Source of the DNA: an uncultured Aquimarina sp.
GTDB taxonomy: Bacteria > Bacteroidota > Bacteroidia > Flavobacteriales > Flavobacteriaceae
Direction of reading: 5' to 3'
Assembly: GCA_947496705.1 (NCBI GenBank)
Contig: CANMDW010000019.1
Coordinates: 43,796-107,795, forward strand
Length of the DNA: 64,000 nucleotides
Shown here: one piece after another, positions 9,328-18,600 of the stretch
Position numbering within the stretch: the first letter of the stretch is position 1
Layout of the letters: each line of letters opens with the position of its first letter
Position numbers and translations under genes: made by a program
Notes under the pieces: generated by a model
Seen by the model: the letters and a program-made list of their open reading frames with translations, nothing else
What the model was told of the DNA's origin: nothing
The model's database searches: none

Positions 9328-10665
9328 ATGAAGACATTTCTTACCTCAACATTACTTTTATTATCAATACTAATAACCGCACAAACCGACCAAAAAATAT
9401 ATGATATCATTAATGCGGTCTCTGCACAACGCATTGAAACCGATGTTAAAAAATTAGCAGGTTTCGGTACCCGACATACCCTAAGTGATACGGTTTCAGA
9501 CACTCGTGGGATCGGAGCAGCGAGACGATGGATCAAATCTGAGTTTGATAAGATCTCTAAGAACTGTAATAACTGCCTCGAAGTATTTTATCAAAAAGAC
9601 CTGGTTAAAAAAGGAGCAAACCAGCGTATTGTAAAAGATGTGTGGGTGGTAAATGTAGTGGCGATCCAGCGAGGTGCAAAATACCCTAACCGCTTTATCA
9701 TCATGAGCGGGGATATCGATTCCCGAATTTCGGACCCAACCAATTACACCGATGATTCTCCTGGTGCCAACGATAATGCCAGTGGTATGGCAGGTGCTAT
9801 CGAAGCTGCAAGAGTGCTGTCTAAACACAAATTTGAAAACAGTATTATTTACCTTGGCTTATCTGGTGAAGAGCAAGGGTTATTTGGCGGACAAGGATTG
9901 GCGAGATATGCTAAAGAAAAAGATTGGGAAATCATAGGGATTATGAATAACGATATGATCGGAAATATAAAAGGAGTAGATGGAGTGATCGACAATAGAA
10001 CCTTCAGAATATTCTCGGAACCCGTACCTCCTACCGAAACCGAAAAACAGCAACGATCTCGACGTTTTTATGGCGGTGAGGTCGACGGCATCTCCCGACA
10101 GCTGGCTAGGTATGTACACAACACCGTGACCACCTTTATGCCCGAAATGAACCCCATGCTAGTCTATCGCTTAGATCGTTTTGGCCGTGGCGGGCATCAT
10201 CGTCCGTTTAATGATGCCGGATACGCCGGCATTCGCATTATGGAGGCCCACGAGAATTACACACAGCAACACCAGGACATACGCAAAGAAAACGGAATCA
10301 GCTATGGCGATGTGGTTGAGCATGTCAACTTTGATTATGCCGCCAAGCTCACTGCCGTAAATGCCATCAACCTGGCCAGTATTGCCTGGGCACCTCCTGC
10401 CCCAACAGAAGTTAAAATAGGGGGAATTGTAGAGCCATCGGCTAAATTTAAGTGGAAAAAAGTAAACGACCCCAATATTGCAGGATATAAAATTTACTGG
10501 AGAGACACCACCTCACCTATCTGGGACCATAGCCGTTTTGTAGGTGATGTTGCTACTTTTGTATTAGATGGCATTGTTATTGATAACTATTTGTTTGGGA
10601 TTGCTTCGGTAGGTAAAAATGGCTTTGAAAGCCCTGTAGTGTTTCCCTCGGCTATCTATAGATAG
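9328..10665 (+). CDS. Secreted M28 family metallopeptidase with FN3-like C-terminus
   Basis: A signal peptide (cut after TAQ, near residue 19) is followed by an M28 zinc-peptidase domain to ~350 and a fibronectin type III-like domain to 445 (KFKWKKVNDPNIAGYKIYW). Visible metal-site motifs are PGANDNASG (bridging Asp), LSGEEQGLFG (catalytic Glu and ligand Glu), MNNDMIGN and the last His in MEAHENYTQQHQD. The usual first ligand motif GHxDS is here SGDIDS, so an Asp stands where the family normally has His. M28 enzymes are aminopeptidases or carboxypeptidases acting on secreted substrates. The stop codon lies two bases before the 21-bp repeat array. Confidence 0.88.
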   Translation: MKTFLTSTLLLLSILITAQTDQKIYDIINAVSAQRIETDVKKLAGFGTRHTLSDTVSDTRGIGAARRWIKSEFDKISKNCNNCLEVFYQKDLVKKGANQRIVKDVWVVNVVAIQRGAKYPNRFIIMSGDIDSRISDPTNYTDDSPGANDNASGMAGAIEAARVLSKHKFENSIIYLGLSGEEQGLFGGQGLARYAKEKDWEIIGIMNNDMIGNIKGVDGVIDNRTFRIFSEPVPPTETEKQQRSRRFYGGEVDGISRQLARYVHNTVTTFMPEMNPMLVYRLDRFGRGGHHRPFNDAGYAGIRIMEAHENYTQQHQDIRKENGISYGDVVEHVNFDYAAKLTAVNAINLASIAWAPPAPTEVKIGGIVEPSAKFKWKKVNDPNIAGYKIYWRDTTSPIWDHSRFVGDVATFVLDGIVIDNYLFGIASVGKNGFESPVVFPSAIYR

Positions 10666-10667
10666 GC

Positions 10668-10961
10668 GGCATGAAGACCTTCCGGGTCGGCATGAACATC
10701 TTCCGGGTCGGCATGAAGACCTTCCGGGTCGGCACGAACATCTTCCGGATCGGCACGAACACCTTCCGGATCGGCACGAACATCTTCCGGATCGGCACGA
10801 ACACCTTCCGGATCGGCACGAACATCTTCCGGATCGGTATGAACACCTTCCGGGTCGGCACGAACACTTTCCGGGTCGGCACGAACACTTTCCGGGTCGG
10901 CACGAACACTTTCCGGGTCGGCACGAAGACCTTCCGGGCTATCAAGAACCCTTGCAGGGTT
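10668..10961. repeat. Tandem array of a 21-bp repeat, 13 copies plus one degenerate
   Basis: Thirteen consecutive 21-base units, consensus GGCACGAACACCTTCCGGATC, occupy 10668-10940; a degenerate fourteenth unit follows to 10961. Units differ at a few fixed positions (ATG/ACG, AAC/AAG, ACC/ATC/ACT, GGG/GGA), and an alternating ACC/ATC pattern in the first half suggests growth by dimers. Because 21 is a multiple of three, several frames stay open; on the minus strand one frame reads a heptad of the type DPEGVRA. GC content is far above the surroundings. The array starts two bases after the M28 stop codon. I do not think it is a conventional gene. Confidence 0.95.
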
Positions 10962-11169
10962 GTCAGGAATTAAGGGCTGTGTGAAGTCATGCATAGGCAT
11001 AGTGTTATGATAATCACGTTCTGTAACAGTTTGAGGGTGATACAATCATAAAAAATCCCGGGCCCTACTTGCGGCGGTATTCCGGGATTTTCAACAATTC
11101 AAAAGCAATTAGTTAATATGATAACTAGCAGTCATTTTACACAAACAGACGCCTACCGATACTCATTTT
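10962..11169. other. Gene-free stretch after the 21-bp array
   Basis: Between the array and the minus-strand lipoprotein gene, about 200 bases hold one strong hairpin (11052-11091) and otherwise no gene I can support. Together with the array, the gene-free stretch runs from 10666 to 11169. Confidence 0.6.
11052..11091 (-). terminator. Terminator of the minus-strand chitinase block
   Basis: Arms AAAATCCCGG and CCGGGATTTT form a 10-bp perfect stem. Read on the minus strand, the stem is followed by a T run, so it should stop transcripts coming from the lipoprotein gene ending at 11170 and the chitinase genes upstream of it. Confidence 0.75.
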
Positions 11170-11667
11170 CTAATTAGTTTTAAGAAATCTATGTGCTCCT
11201 ATCTCATTACCTAATGACCTTAGGATCAATATAGTACCGGTATCATCAAGGTCGGTACTGTAGGTCCATGCAAGATTGCTCCACCAATTAATAATACTCA
11301 AAATACCTGAAGCATCTGCACCCGCTCTATAATTACCAAAAGAAACAGGAATATCGGAATAACTAGAAGATACCAGCAATTCTACTTCATCTTCTGAAAA
11401 AGATAAGAGATTCACACCATAGAGATAGGTATCCCCAAAAAAGCCTAATCCTACACTATTTGCTGTTTGCCATTCTTCTCCTGTTTTTTTTATAGCATCT
11501 AATTTCCAGGTGCCTTCAATTTCGGAAATAACCGTTATTGGTGTCTTCGAATTAATCGTAGAAGAAATCAGTTTTTGATTTCCAAGTTCATTTACAGGCT
11601 CTTTCTCACAAGATGTAAAAAGAGAAAATCCTAATATTACGATAGTTATTAATGTACAGTATTTCAT
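11170..11667 (-). CDS. Small lipoprotein, lipocalin-like
   Basis: I start the gene at the ATG at 11667, because this gives a proper lipoprotein signal (MKYCTLITIVILGFSLFTSC); the frame is open 31 codons further upstream but that part has no signal character. The mature part of the 165-residue protein begins with EIEGTWKLDAIKKTGEEW and contains alternating beta-strand patterns, similar to lipocalin-like domains of Bacteroidota lipoproteins. Such domains are small beta-barrels of unknown ligand. It is the last gene before the terminator of the chitinolytic block, 147 bases after the astacin gene. Function unknown; the fold is a moderate-confidence call. Confidence 0.6.
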   Translation of the reverse strand: MKYCTLITIVILGFSLFTSCEKEPVNELGNQKLISSTINSKTPITVISEIEGTWKLDAIKKTGEEWQTANSVGLGFFGDTYLYGVNLLSFSEDEVELLVSSSYSDIPVSFGNYRAGADASGILSIINWWSNLAWTYSTDLDDTGTILILRSLGNEIGAHRFLKTN

Positions 11668-11814
11668 TTTATAAGGTTTTAAAAGTAGTTCAAATAAATA
11701 CCTCAAGTTGCCAGCTATTTCGTATGGATCAAAATTACGTCTCCATAAATCGCCATGCAAAAAGGAACCGGCAACTTGAGTTTCATCATAAATTATATGA
11801 GATGAGAAAAAGAG

Positions 11815-12846
11815 TTAACTGATATAATACCAGGTTGTACCTCGTAACTCTACCTGTCTCCAGCGGTCCTGGCTGTTATCCCAATACCACCAAACGTCGC
11901 TCCATCTATATACGGTTACCCCATGAATGGTATAATAGTTACCATTTTCATACACTTCACCGCCACCGTTACCAGGATACATCTGGTCGATTCCAGATAA
12001 ATCTCCGGAGGATAAGCCGCTGCGTTGTGTGCTATAGCCGCTACCATCTTTTCTGGTAATGGTACGTTGCCCATTCTTTGAAAATGCTTTGGAGCTATAC
12101 ATCATGATCGAACCAAAATCAAGGTTGTTGGTATATTCATCACCATCACGTCCTCGTTGTATATATGTCTGAAAATTATGTTCTTTACCCGATTGTATGT
12201 TTTGCCACTGTATGGTAATAGAATTATCTCTATCTGCCCGGCTTTGCTCGTGCCATAATCCTACGGCATGACCGATCTCATGGATAGTACTACCCGTAGA
12301 ACAGCCACTGGCCAGGTTAATGTTCTGGCGGCCACCAACCATACCTACGCTAGAAGAACAACCAGATCCTACTCTAAAACGTATATAGTTGGACTGATTG
12401 GTGCGTTGTACAAACGTTAAGGAGGTATTGGCCTCCCAATGGGCAATGGCATCGGTTACCCTGTATTTTTTGGGCAGATTACTGTCTATGGTATAATACA
12501 CCGTGTTATCGGGCCATCGTCCTCCGGTTCTTCCCACACTTTTATTGGTAGGAACTTCCCCTTCTTCAAAAACCAGTTTTTCAGAGCTTTTAGAAAGCAT
12601 ATCCTTTTCAAAAATGATATCTCCTTCATAGATATACTCACCATTTACCTCTTCTACAGCAAGTTTGGTTCCTGCATAATACATGTCTGAAACTTTACCT
12701 GTCTCATCTGGGTACGCCATTTCTACCACACTGCTTTCTGCTGATTCATCAACAGCGTTTGTAGCTTCGTCAAATTGTTCTGTGTTACAGGATGCCAATA
12801 GTAAAGCGACGATTGACAACCTTATTATGATTTGATTTTTAGTCAT
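11815..12846 (-). CDS. Astacin family (M12A) zinc metalloprotease lipoprotein
   Basis: The 343-residue product has a lipoprotein signal (LLLASC, Cys near residue 20), a ~90-residue pro-region, and an astacin catalytic domain. The zinc site HEIGHAVGLWHE lies near residue 189 and the Met-turn SIMMY near residue 246, as in astacins. The C-terminal ~45 residues (VTVYRWSDVWWYWD) are rich in Trp and Tyr and could be a small binding module. Astacins are endopeptidases, usually activated by loss of the pro-region. It lies 46 bases downstream of a chitinase gene on the same strand, so it may act on protein bound in chitinous material such as cuticle, or process the secreted chitinases; both are inferences. 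Confidence 0.9.
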   Translation of the reverse strand: MTKNQIIIRLSIVALLLASCNTEQFDEATNAVDESAESSVVEMAYPDETGKVSDMYYAGTKLAVEEVNGEYIYEGDIIFEKDMLSKSSEKLVFEEGEVPTNKSVGRTGGRWPDNTVYYTIDSNLPKKYRVTDAIAHWEANTSLTFVQRTNQSNYIRFRVGSGCSSSVGMVGGRQNINLASGCSTGSTIHEIGHAVGLWHEQSRADRDNSITIQWQNIQSGKEHNFQTYIQRGRDGDEYTNNLDFGSIMMYSSKAFSKNGQRTITRKDGSGYSTQRSGLSSGDLSGIDQMYPGNGGGEVYENGNYYTIHGVTVYRWSDVWWYWDNSQDRWRQVELRGTTWYYIS

Positions 12847-12892
12847 AATAAATTAGATTGAGTTTATATTAAATTAATTAAGGTTTGTGTTA

Positions 12893-15604
12893 TTACTTTT
12901 TAATAATTCTTCCGGAATAGGTTTGATTTGATAATTTGATTTTATAAAAGTATATGCCAGATTTGAGTGAACTAACATCGAATGTTTGAGTTGAAGAATC
13001 CTTCTCTCTACTTATTACTTTATGTTCTAATACTTTTAAGCCTACCCCATTATAAAATTCTACCGTATAATCTCCAACTGATTTTTCAACCAACTGGATT
13101 TGCAATTGATCTCCAAAAGGATTTGGATACATTGCTATGTTGATAGCATCGAAATTATTCTTACTGTTTTGGATAACATTACTACTTCTCGCTGCTCCAA
13201 GACCATCAAGATAGGCCCTTACAGCGTTGGAGAAGGTTAATCCTTCATACTTATCCCAGTTAACAGACCAGCTCATCACTCCTCTAAGGCCAGGATAGGT
13301 TTGTGATAATTGATACTGTCCTCCAAAAGAATTTCCACGGATCAGATAATCTAATGCATTAATCACACCTTGCGTCCCCACATGGCCTCCACCGGCACCT
13401 ACAGTTGCAGGCACTCCAATTAAAACCTGATCTTGACGTAGCGCAGGAAAAAACTTAGAGGAATCTCCTGTTATCGGGAATCCTTTTAATAACATATCTA
13501 CCAGAGAAACGTAAAAATCGGGGCCTGATCCAGGCATATATCCTCGATCATCTAACGCAGTAATAAAACCTGAATTATAATATTGCACTTGCAAAAAAGT
13601 GAGTTTATCCCGCAAAGCATGAATCAATGGTAAATAAGCACCCGCACGTCTATCTGCACCTTGCGATATACCTCCGTAAAATGAATATCCCAGTTGTACA
13701 AAAAACGTTTCGGGTGCCATCGTTAATATAAAATCATCTCCAAAATGATTACAAACAGTACGTACAGCATCTATAGTATTTACAATCACCGGTGTGGTTG
13801 GGTTTCTGAAATCGGTATCTCCAAACTCAAAGGAAAGGGATTGTCCTTCAAAATCTATATCCATACCATCAAATCCATAGTTTTCGATAATAGCGATCAT
13901 AGAAGAAATAAATTTATCCCTTGCCGAGGTTGTATTTAATTGCACTTGTCCATCCTGCCCCCCTATAGAGATAATAATTTTCTTGCCTTGGCTCTGTAGC
14001 AACTGCATATCAGATCTAAACTCTGCTTCAGTATAATTGATAGCGTTAAAATCTGAGGATAATTCAAATCCTATTTCACCATCTGCAGCAGAAAACTTTG
14101 GTACAGCAAATGAAACATTAATGACATCCCAATTTGGAGAGACATCTTTAAGCTTGATTAAATTTGTACCATTAAAAAAATTATGCCAATACCCATTCAG
14201 GATTCTTGCCGGCAGGGGATCTGTTCCACCACCAGAACTGGTTACACGAATGTTTACGGGATCTGAAGTTGTGGATAGATTATCATTATCGGTTGCTTTT
14301 GCGGTGAGCGAATAATTACCAACCTGAAGGTTATTCCAGCTAAAACTATATGGACTGGATGTATCCTCTCCTATTTTGGCACTATTACTAAAGAATTCTA
14401 CTTTTGTTATATTTCCATCGGTATCTGAAGCATTTACATTAATGACTACATTGCTACCTTCTATAAACGATTGTCCGTTTGCCGGTGAGGTAATAGATAC
14501 CAAAGGTTTGCCATCGCCGCCTCCGGGGCCACATTCCCCAACCAATATCCAGGCATCTTCCCAATTCGTTCCTGTTCCGGGTGCATATGCTCCTGCACCA
14601 CCATTACACCAACCGGTAAATGGCCATGGTTTACATTCATATAAGTTGCCTTCATTCTGCACCTGGCTTCCGGCAACATAGCCTCCATCTTCAACATATT
14701 GTGAAGCATCACAATTACCGCCTGTATCGGTTTGTACTGTAATATTTATTGCCGAAGAGGTAGTACTGGCATTATCATCGTCTATTGCGATGGCAGTTAG
14801 ACTATGGCTACCTGCAATGGCTGTCCAGTTTGCTGTATAAGGAGATGAAAAATCTTCACTTACCATGTTTCCATCTACATAGAATGTTACCTTACTCACA
14901 TTACCATCACTATCACTGGCATTGGCAGCAATACCCACATTTTGCCCAACGGTAAACGTAGCACCATTTGATGGATTTGTAAGATTTACCGTAGGAGACT
15001 GGTTTCCTGTTCCCGGATTTACCGTTATAGTCACCGCAGAAGAAACTGTTGTTGCTCCTTGATTATCTGTGGCACGTGCCGTTATCGAACGATTTCCTGT
15101 AGTTGCTGTCCAACTGGCTTCATAAGGAGCCGAAATATCTGTTGCGATCACGATACCATCTACCAAAAATTCTACCGTCGTTACTGTTCCGTCGGTATCA
15201 GAAGCATTGGCAGTAACAGCAATGGTGTTTCCTGTAGTAAAACTTGCCCCGTTTTGCGGAGAGGTTATTGAGACTGATGGTGCCGTATTTTCACCCCCGT
15301 CACATGAACCAATGACCACCCAGGGACCCCATTGTGAATTGTTACTGGCCGGATTTTGATTCTGAGTCCAGTGATATGCTTCATATTCAACTCCCTGATA
15401 GGAAACCCGATCTCCTCTGGTATATATTTCATTAGATATCCATGCCGGTGCAGTGCACACCATAGTTATATTGGAGCTTGTCCTTTTACTTTCTGCCACA
15501 GGTATTGCTAATAGTTGTTGAGTTGTGATCATCAGAAAGAATACTGTGATTGCAACGTGCCAGCAAATCTTATTTTTTACAGGCTGTATAATGGATGTTT
15601 TCAT
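12893..15604 (-). CDS. Secreted multidomain GH18 chitinase (T9SS substrate)
   Basis: Domain order in this 903-residue protein: signal peptide; CBM5/12-like chitin-binding module (~53-100, TRGDRVSYQGVEYEAYHWTQ); two Ig-like domains (~110-200 and ~203-292); a four-Cys CBM73-like module (~298-362); a third Ig-like domain (~368-458); a GH18 catalytic barrel (~465-800) with the intact motif DGMDIDFEG near 577; and a T9SS sorting tail (~825-903, MYPNPFGDQLQIQL to GIYFYKIKL). GH18 enzymes hydrolyse chitin with retention using the Glu of this motif. The barrel is closest in the window to the third GH18 domain of the 1936-residue protein (both start GYWHNF). It is 48 bases downstream of the GH8/GH16/GH19 gene. 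Confidence 0.95.
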   Translation of the reverse strand: MKTSIIQPVKNKICWHVAITVFFLMITTQQLLAIPVAESKRTSSNITMVCTAPAWISNEIYTRGDRVSYQGVEYEAYHWTQNQNPASNNSQWGPWVVIGSCDGGENTAPSVSITSPQNGASFTTGNTIAVTANASDTDGTVTTVEFLVDGIVIATDISAPYEASWTATTGNRSITARATDNQGATTVSSAVTITVNPGTGNQSPTVNLTNPSNGATFTVGQNVGIAANASDSDGNVSKVTFYVDGNMVSEDFSSPYTANWTAIAGSHSLTAIAIDDDNASTTSSAINITVQTDTGGNCDASQYVEDGGYVAGSQVQNEGNLYECKPWPFTGWCNGGAGAYAPGTGTNWEDAWILVGECGPGGGDGKPLVSITSPANGQSFIEGSNVVINVNASDTDGNITKVEFFSNSAKIGEDTSSPYSFSWNNLQVGNYSLTAKATDNDNLSTTSDPVNIRVTSSGGGTDPLPARILNGYWHNFFNGTNLIKLKDVSPNWDVINVSFAVPKFSAADGEIGFELSSDFNAINYTEAEFRSDMQLLQSQGKKIIISIGGQDGQVQLNTTSARDKFISSMIAIIENYGFDGMDIDFEGQSLSFEFGDTDFRNPTTPVIVNTIDAVRTVCNHFGDDFILTMAPETFFVQLGYSFYGGISQGADRRAGAYLPLIHALRDKLTFLQVQYYNSGFITALDDRGYMPGSGPDFYVSLVDMLLKGFPITGDSSKFFPALRQDQVLIGVPATVGAGGGHVGTQGVINALDYLIRGNSFGGQYQLSQTYPGLRGVMSWSVNWDKYEGLTFSNAVRAYLDGLGAARSSNVIQNSKNNFDAINIAMYPNPFGDQLQIQLVEKSVGDYTVEFYNGVGLKVLEHKVISREKDSSTQTFDVSSLKSGIYFYKIKLSNQTYSGRIIKK
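14721..15000. repeat. Ig-module repeat, copy A (near-identical to 23103-23382)
   Basis: About 280 bases encoding one Ig-like domain (VNLTNPSNGATFTVGQNV and following) match 23103-23382 with only scattered differences, mostly silent. The other Ig modules in these genes are much more diverged from each other. This suggests recent duplication or gene conversion between the two chitinase genes. Confidence 0.85.
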
Positions 15605-15652
15605 GATTCTTTTGTTTTTAAATTATTTCAACATAGTATATATTGATTTGCC

Positions 15653-18600
15653 TTACTGTTTAACCATCTTGAAAACTTCGATGTTTTTTCCGATAGCTAC
15701 CTTATAAAAATAGATTCCTTTAGGATACTTTGTAGTATCCCAAGAAAATGTATGTTCTCCCGGGCCTAACGTTTTGTTTTTGATATCCTTCTCAAATTGA
15801 TTTCCTATAAGATCAGAGACATGAACAGATACTATCTCTTTTTGTACTAACTCGAAGGTAATGGAAACTGTATTTGTGAAAGGATTAGGGTACATATTCA
15901 TCTTGCGGGTTGGCACTACAGTTCTTAGTATAGTTGCAATTGCTTCGGGTTCGATACCAGAGAACGATTGCATCTGGGCACAGCCGCATTCTGAGCAATC
16001 ATCGGTTCCATCGAGATCATTAGACACATTAAGAATGTCTGTAAACTTCACATAGTGCCCGATGCGGTGGGTCACTTTTGTGTTTTCGGTACCCGAACCA
16101 CATTCCAATCCGCCATTGATGATATTAACCGTCATCCCAAAGCCTGGTATTCTATTTCGTTCAAGATCATAAGCAGTTGGTGTCCAATTCCCTGCCATCA
16201 CATCGTGCGCAGAGGGTTTTGGAAACTGCGGAGTCATCCAGAACCATATCGCAGTCTGAAATGCCAATGCTCCATCCTGAAGCACCTGTTCGGGATTATT
16301 GAGCATGACATTCTTATCGCCAAACAGGAATTCGCTTACCTGGCCATAATTGTAGTTCCAGCTCAATTGAATAGGCCCTCTACCATGATAAGATTTCCCG
16401 GGGGCTGGAGGATAGTTTTGATTTCCTTCATCCCGATATCCAAGCCGGTCGGTTCCTTCAAAACCTTGCTCTTCTCTGAAGTGTAATCCCCAGGCATATC
16501 TTCCGCCGGGAGCGGTATCCCATCCTCCGGTAGTTTCCTGTGCAATATTGGCCAGAAAAGCTGCCAGCTCACGTTTTCGAACTGTTTCATCACTTTCATT
16601 AACAAATTTTCCATAATCCACAACTTGAGTAATGATAGGTTTAGATTGGTTCCATTCTGCGTCAAAATCAGTATCTGTACGAATCACTGCAGATTGGTTG
16701 GTTGCTTTGTCTCTCCTGGTTAATCGATATAGGTTGGTTCCTTCTCGCCTTTCGAAGGTCACCTCTATATTTTTCATTCGTTCAACAGCTTCTGCTAAAG
16801 CTTCATAGGTAAAGAAGTCGAGTGCAGGATCCGGACCCTGTGATGGATTCCCGGGATCTGTACCATATCGATAGGGAAACAGATCGTTATATTCTTGCCT
16901 CGAAATTAAAAAGTCTCCTCCCTGTATTCTTTCTTTTATGGTGATTTCAAATGAAAAGTTGGTATACTCGCCCTTATTATCTGTAGCTTGTGCCGTATAC
17001 GTATATGTTTTATATTCTGAAAAAGACCAATCTGACTGGTATATATCATCTCCTTGTGGCAGCAAAGGCAATGCTCCTCCCGGAACATTTACATAAACGG
17101 GAGTTTGGATACCATCAGAATCTGTGACGCGAGCTCGTAGAGGAACCGTAACCGGTAACGCATCTGCATATATTATGGTTGGCGTAAGCACAGTTACTTC
17201 GGGAGGTAGATTTCCTCCTGTGCAGGGTCCTAGTTCTTCCCATGCTAATGGCCATGCCCAATCGTCGGGTCCTCCGGGGGTATAGGCGCCTCCTACCGTA
17301 CACCAGCCTCCCACTTTACAACGGTATTTTTTACCCAGGTTTTGCACCTCATCACCGGTCTGATAGGTATTTCCGTTTACATATAAATCGGTATCACAGT
17401 TTTCACCACCATCAGTATCTGCTTGTACGGTAATATTTACTGTTTCAGAAGTTGTCGATTGATTACTATCATCGGTGGCAATAGCGGCAATTGTATGATT
17501 TCCTGTTGTTGCTGTCCAGGTAGTTTCATAAGGCATTGAGGTATCTTGCCGAATCAAATTTCCATCTATATAAAACGCTACAGCAGTCACTACCCCATCG
17601 GGATCTATAGCATTGGCCGAGATAGTGACCATATCACCTTCAGTAAAGTCAGTGTTGTTACCAGGGGCAGTAATCATCACTGTTGGAGGTGAAGTACCAT
17701 CTCCGTTACAAGCTCCCAAGTCTTCCCAGGCACTTGGCCAGGCCCAGTCATCGGGGCCTCCAGGGGTATACGGACCTCCCAGGCTACACCATCCGCCTAC
17801 TTTGCATTTATATCTAACCCCATTGTTTTGTACTTCTTCACCGGTTTGATAGGCAGCACCATCTACATACTGCGGGATTCCACAAGTTGTCGATAAGGTT
17901 GCTGCTGCTTCTTTTATAAGTGCAATAGACGCTGTGCAATTACCTATTTCTCTCCAGGCATAAGGCCAGGCCCAATTGTCTGGGCCGCCAGGAGTATAGG
18001 GTCCGCCTATACTACACCATCCCCCTACCAGGCACTCATATTTTTTATCGAAATTCTGTACTTCATCACCCGTTTGATATACAGCACCATCTACATACTG
18101 AGGAACATTACAGTTTCCTCCTCCTGTATCGGTTTGTACAGTGATATTTATAGCAGAAGATGTAGTACTGGCACTATCATCATCTGTTGCTCTGGCGGTG
18201 AGGGTATGATTACCTTCAGTTGCCGTCCAGTTTGCGGTATATGGAGACGAGGTATCTGTAGCAATAATATTCCCGTCCAGCAGGAAATCTACTTTAGTTA
18301 TATTACCATCACTATCGCTGGCATTGGCGGTTATATTTACGGTTTGTCCGGTAGTATATACAGCTCCAGATTCAGGAGCAGTGAGAGTTATTGTTGGAGA
18401 TTGATTCGTAGGTGTACCTCCTCCCATTGTATTCAGTCTTTGCAAGTTACTGGTACGTATAGCTTCCACTCTATTAGCAATTTCTGAAGGAGATAAAGAC
18501 ACATTTTTTGCATGATACACCCAATCAACTTTCATAGTTGTTGTTCTTTGTTGGGATGATGGATTAAGGCCTATTTCATCATTAAAAAAGATCCAATTGG

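Noticed and set aside
10668..10961. CRISPR array
   Set aside because: Units are contiguous with no spacers and no cas genes are in the window.
10671..10973. Plus-strand frame of 100 codons across the same array (TFRVGTN-like heptads)
   Set aside because: Same array, opposite strand, no signal of a real gene beyond repeat openness.
10656..11045. Minus-strand frame of ~129 codons across the 21-bp array, reading DPEGVRA-like heptads
   Set aside because: It begins only with TTG, most of it is pure repeat, and it ends against the M28 stop. I treat it as a by-product of a repeat whose length is a multiple of three, while noting the heptad pattern as a finding.
11668..11760. Longer N-terminus of the lipocalin-like lipoprotein
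   Set aside because: The extra 31 residues precede a clear lipoprotein signal; start at 11667 is better.
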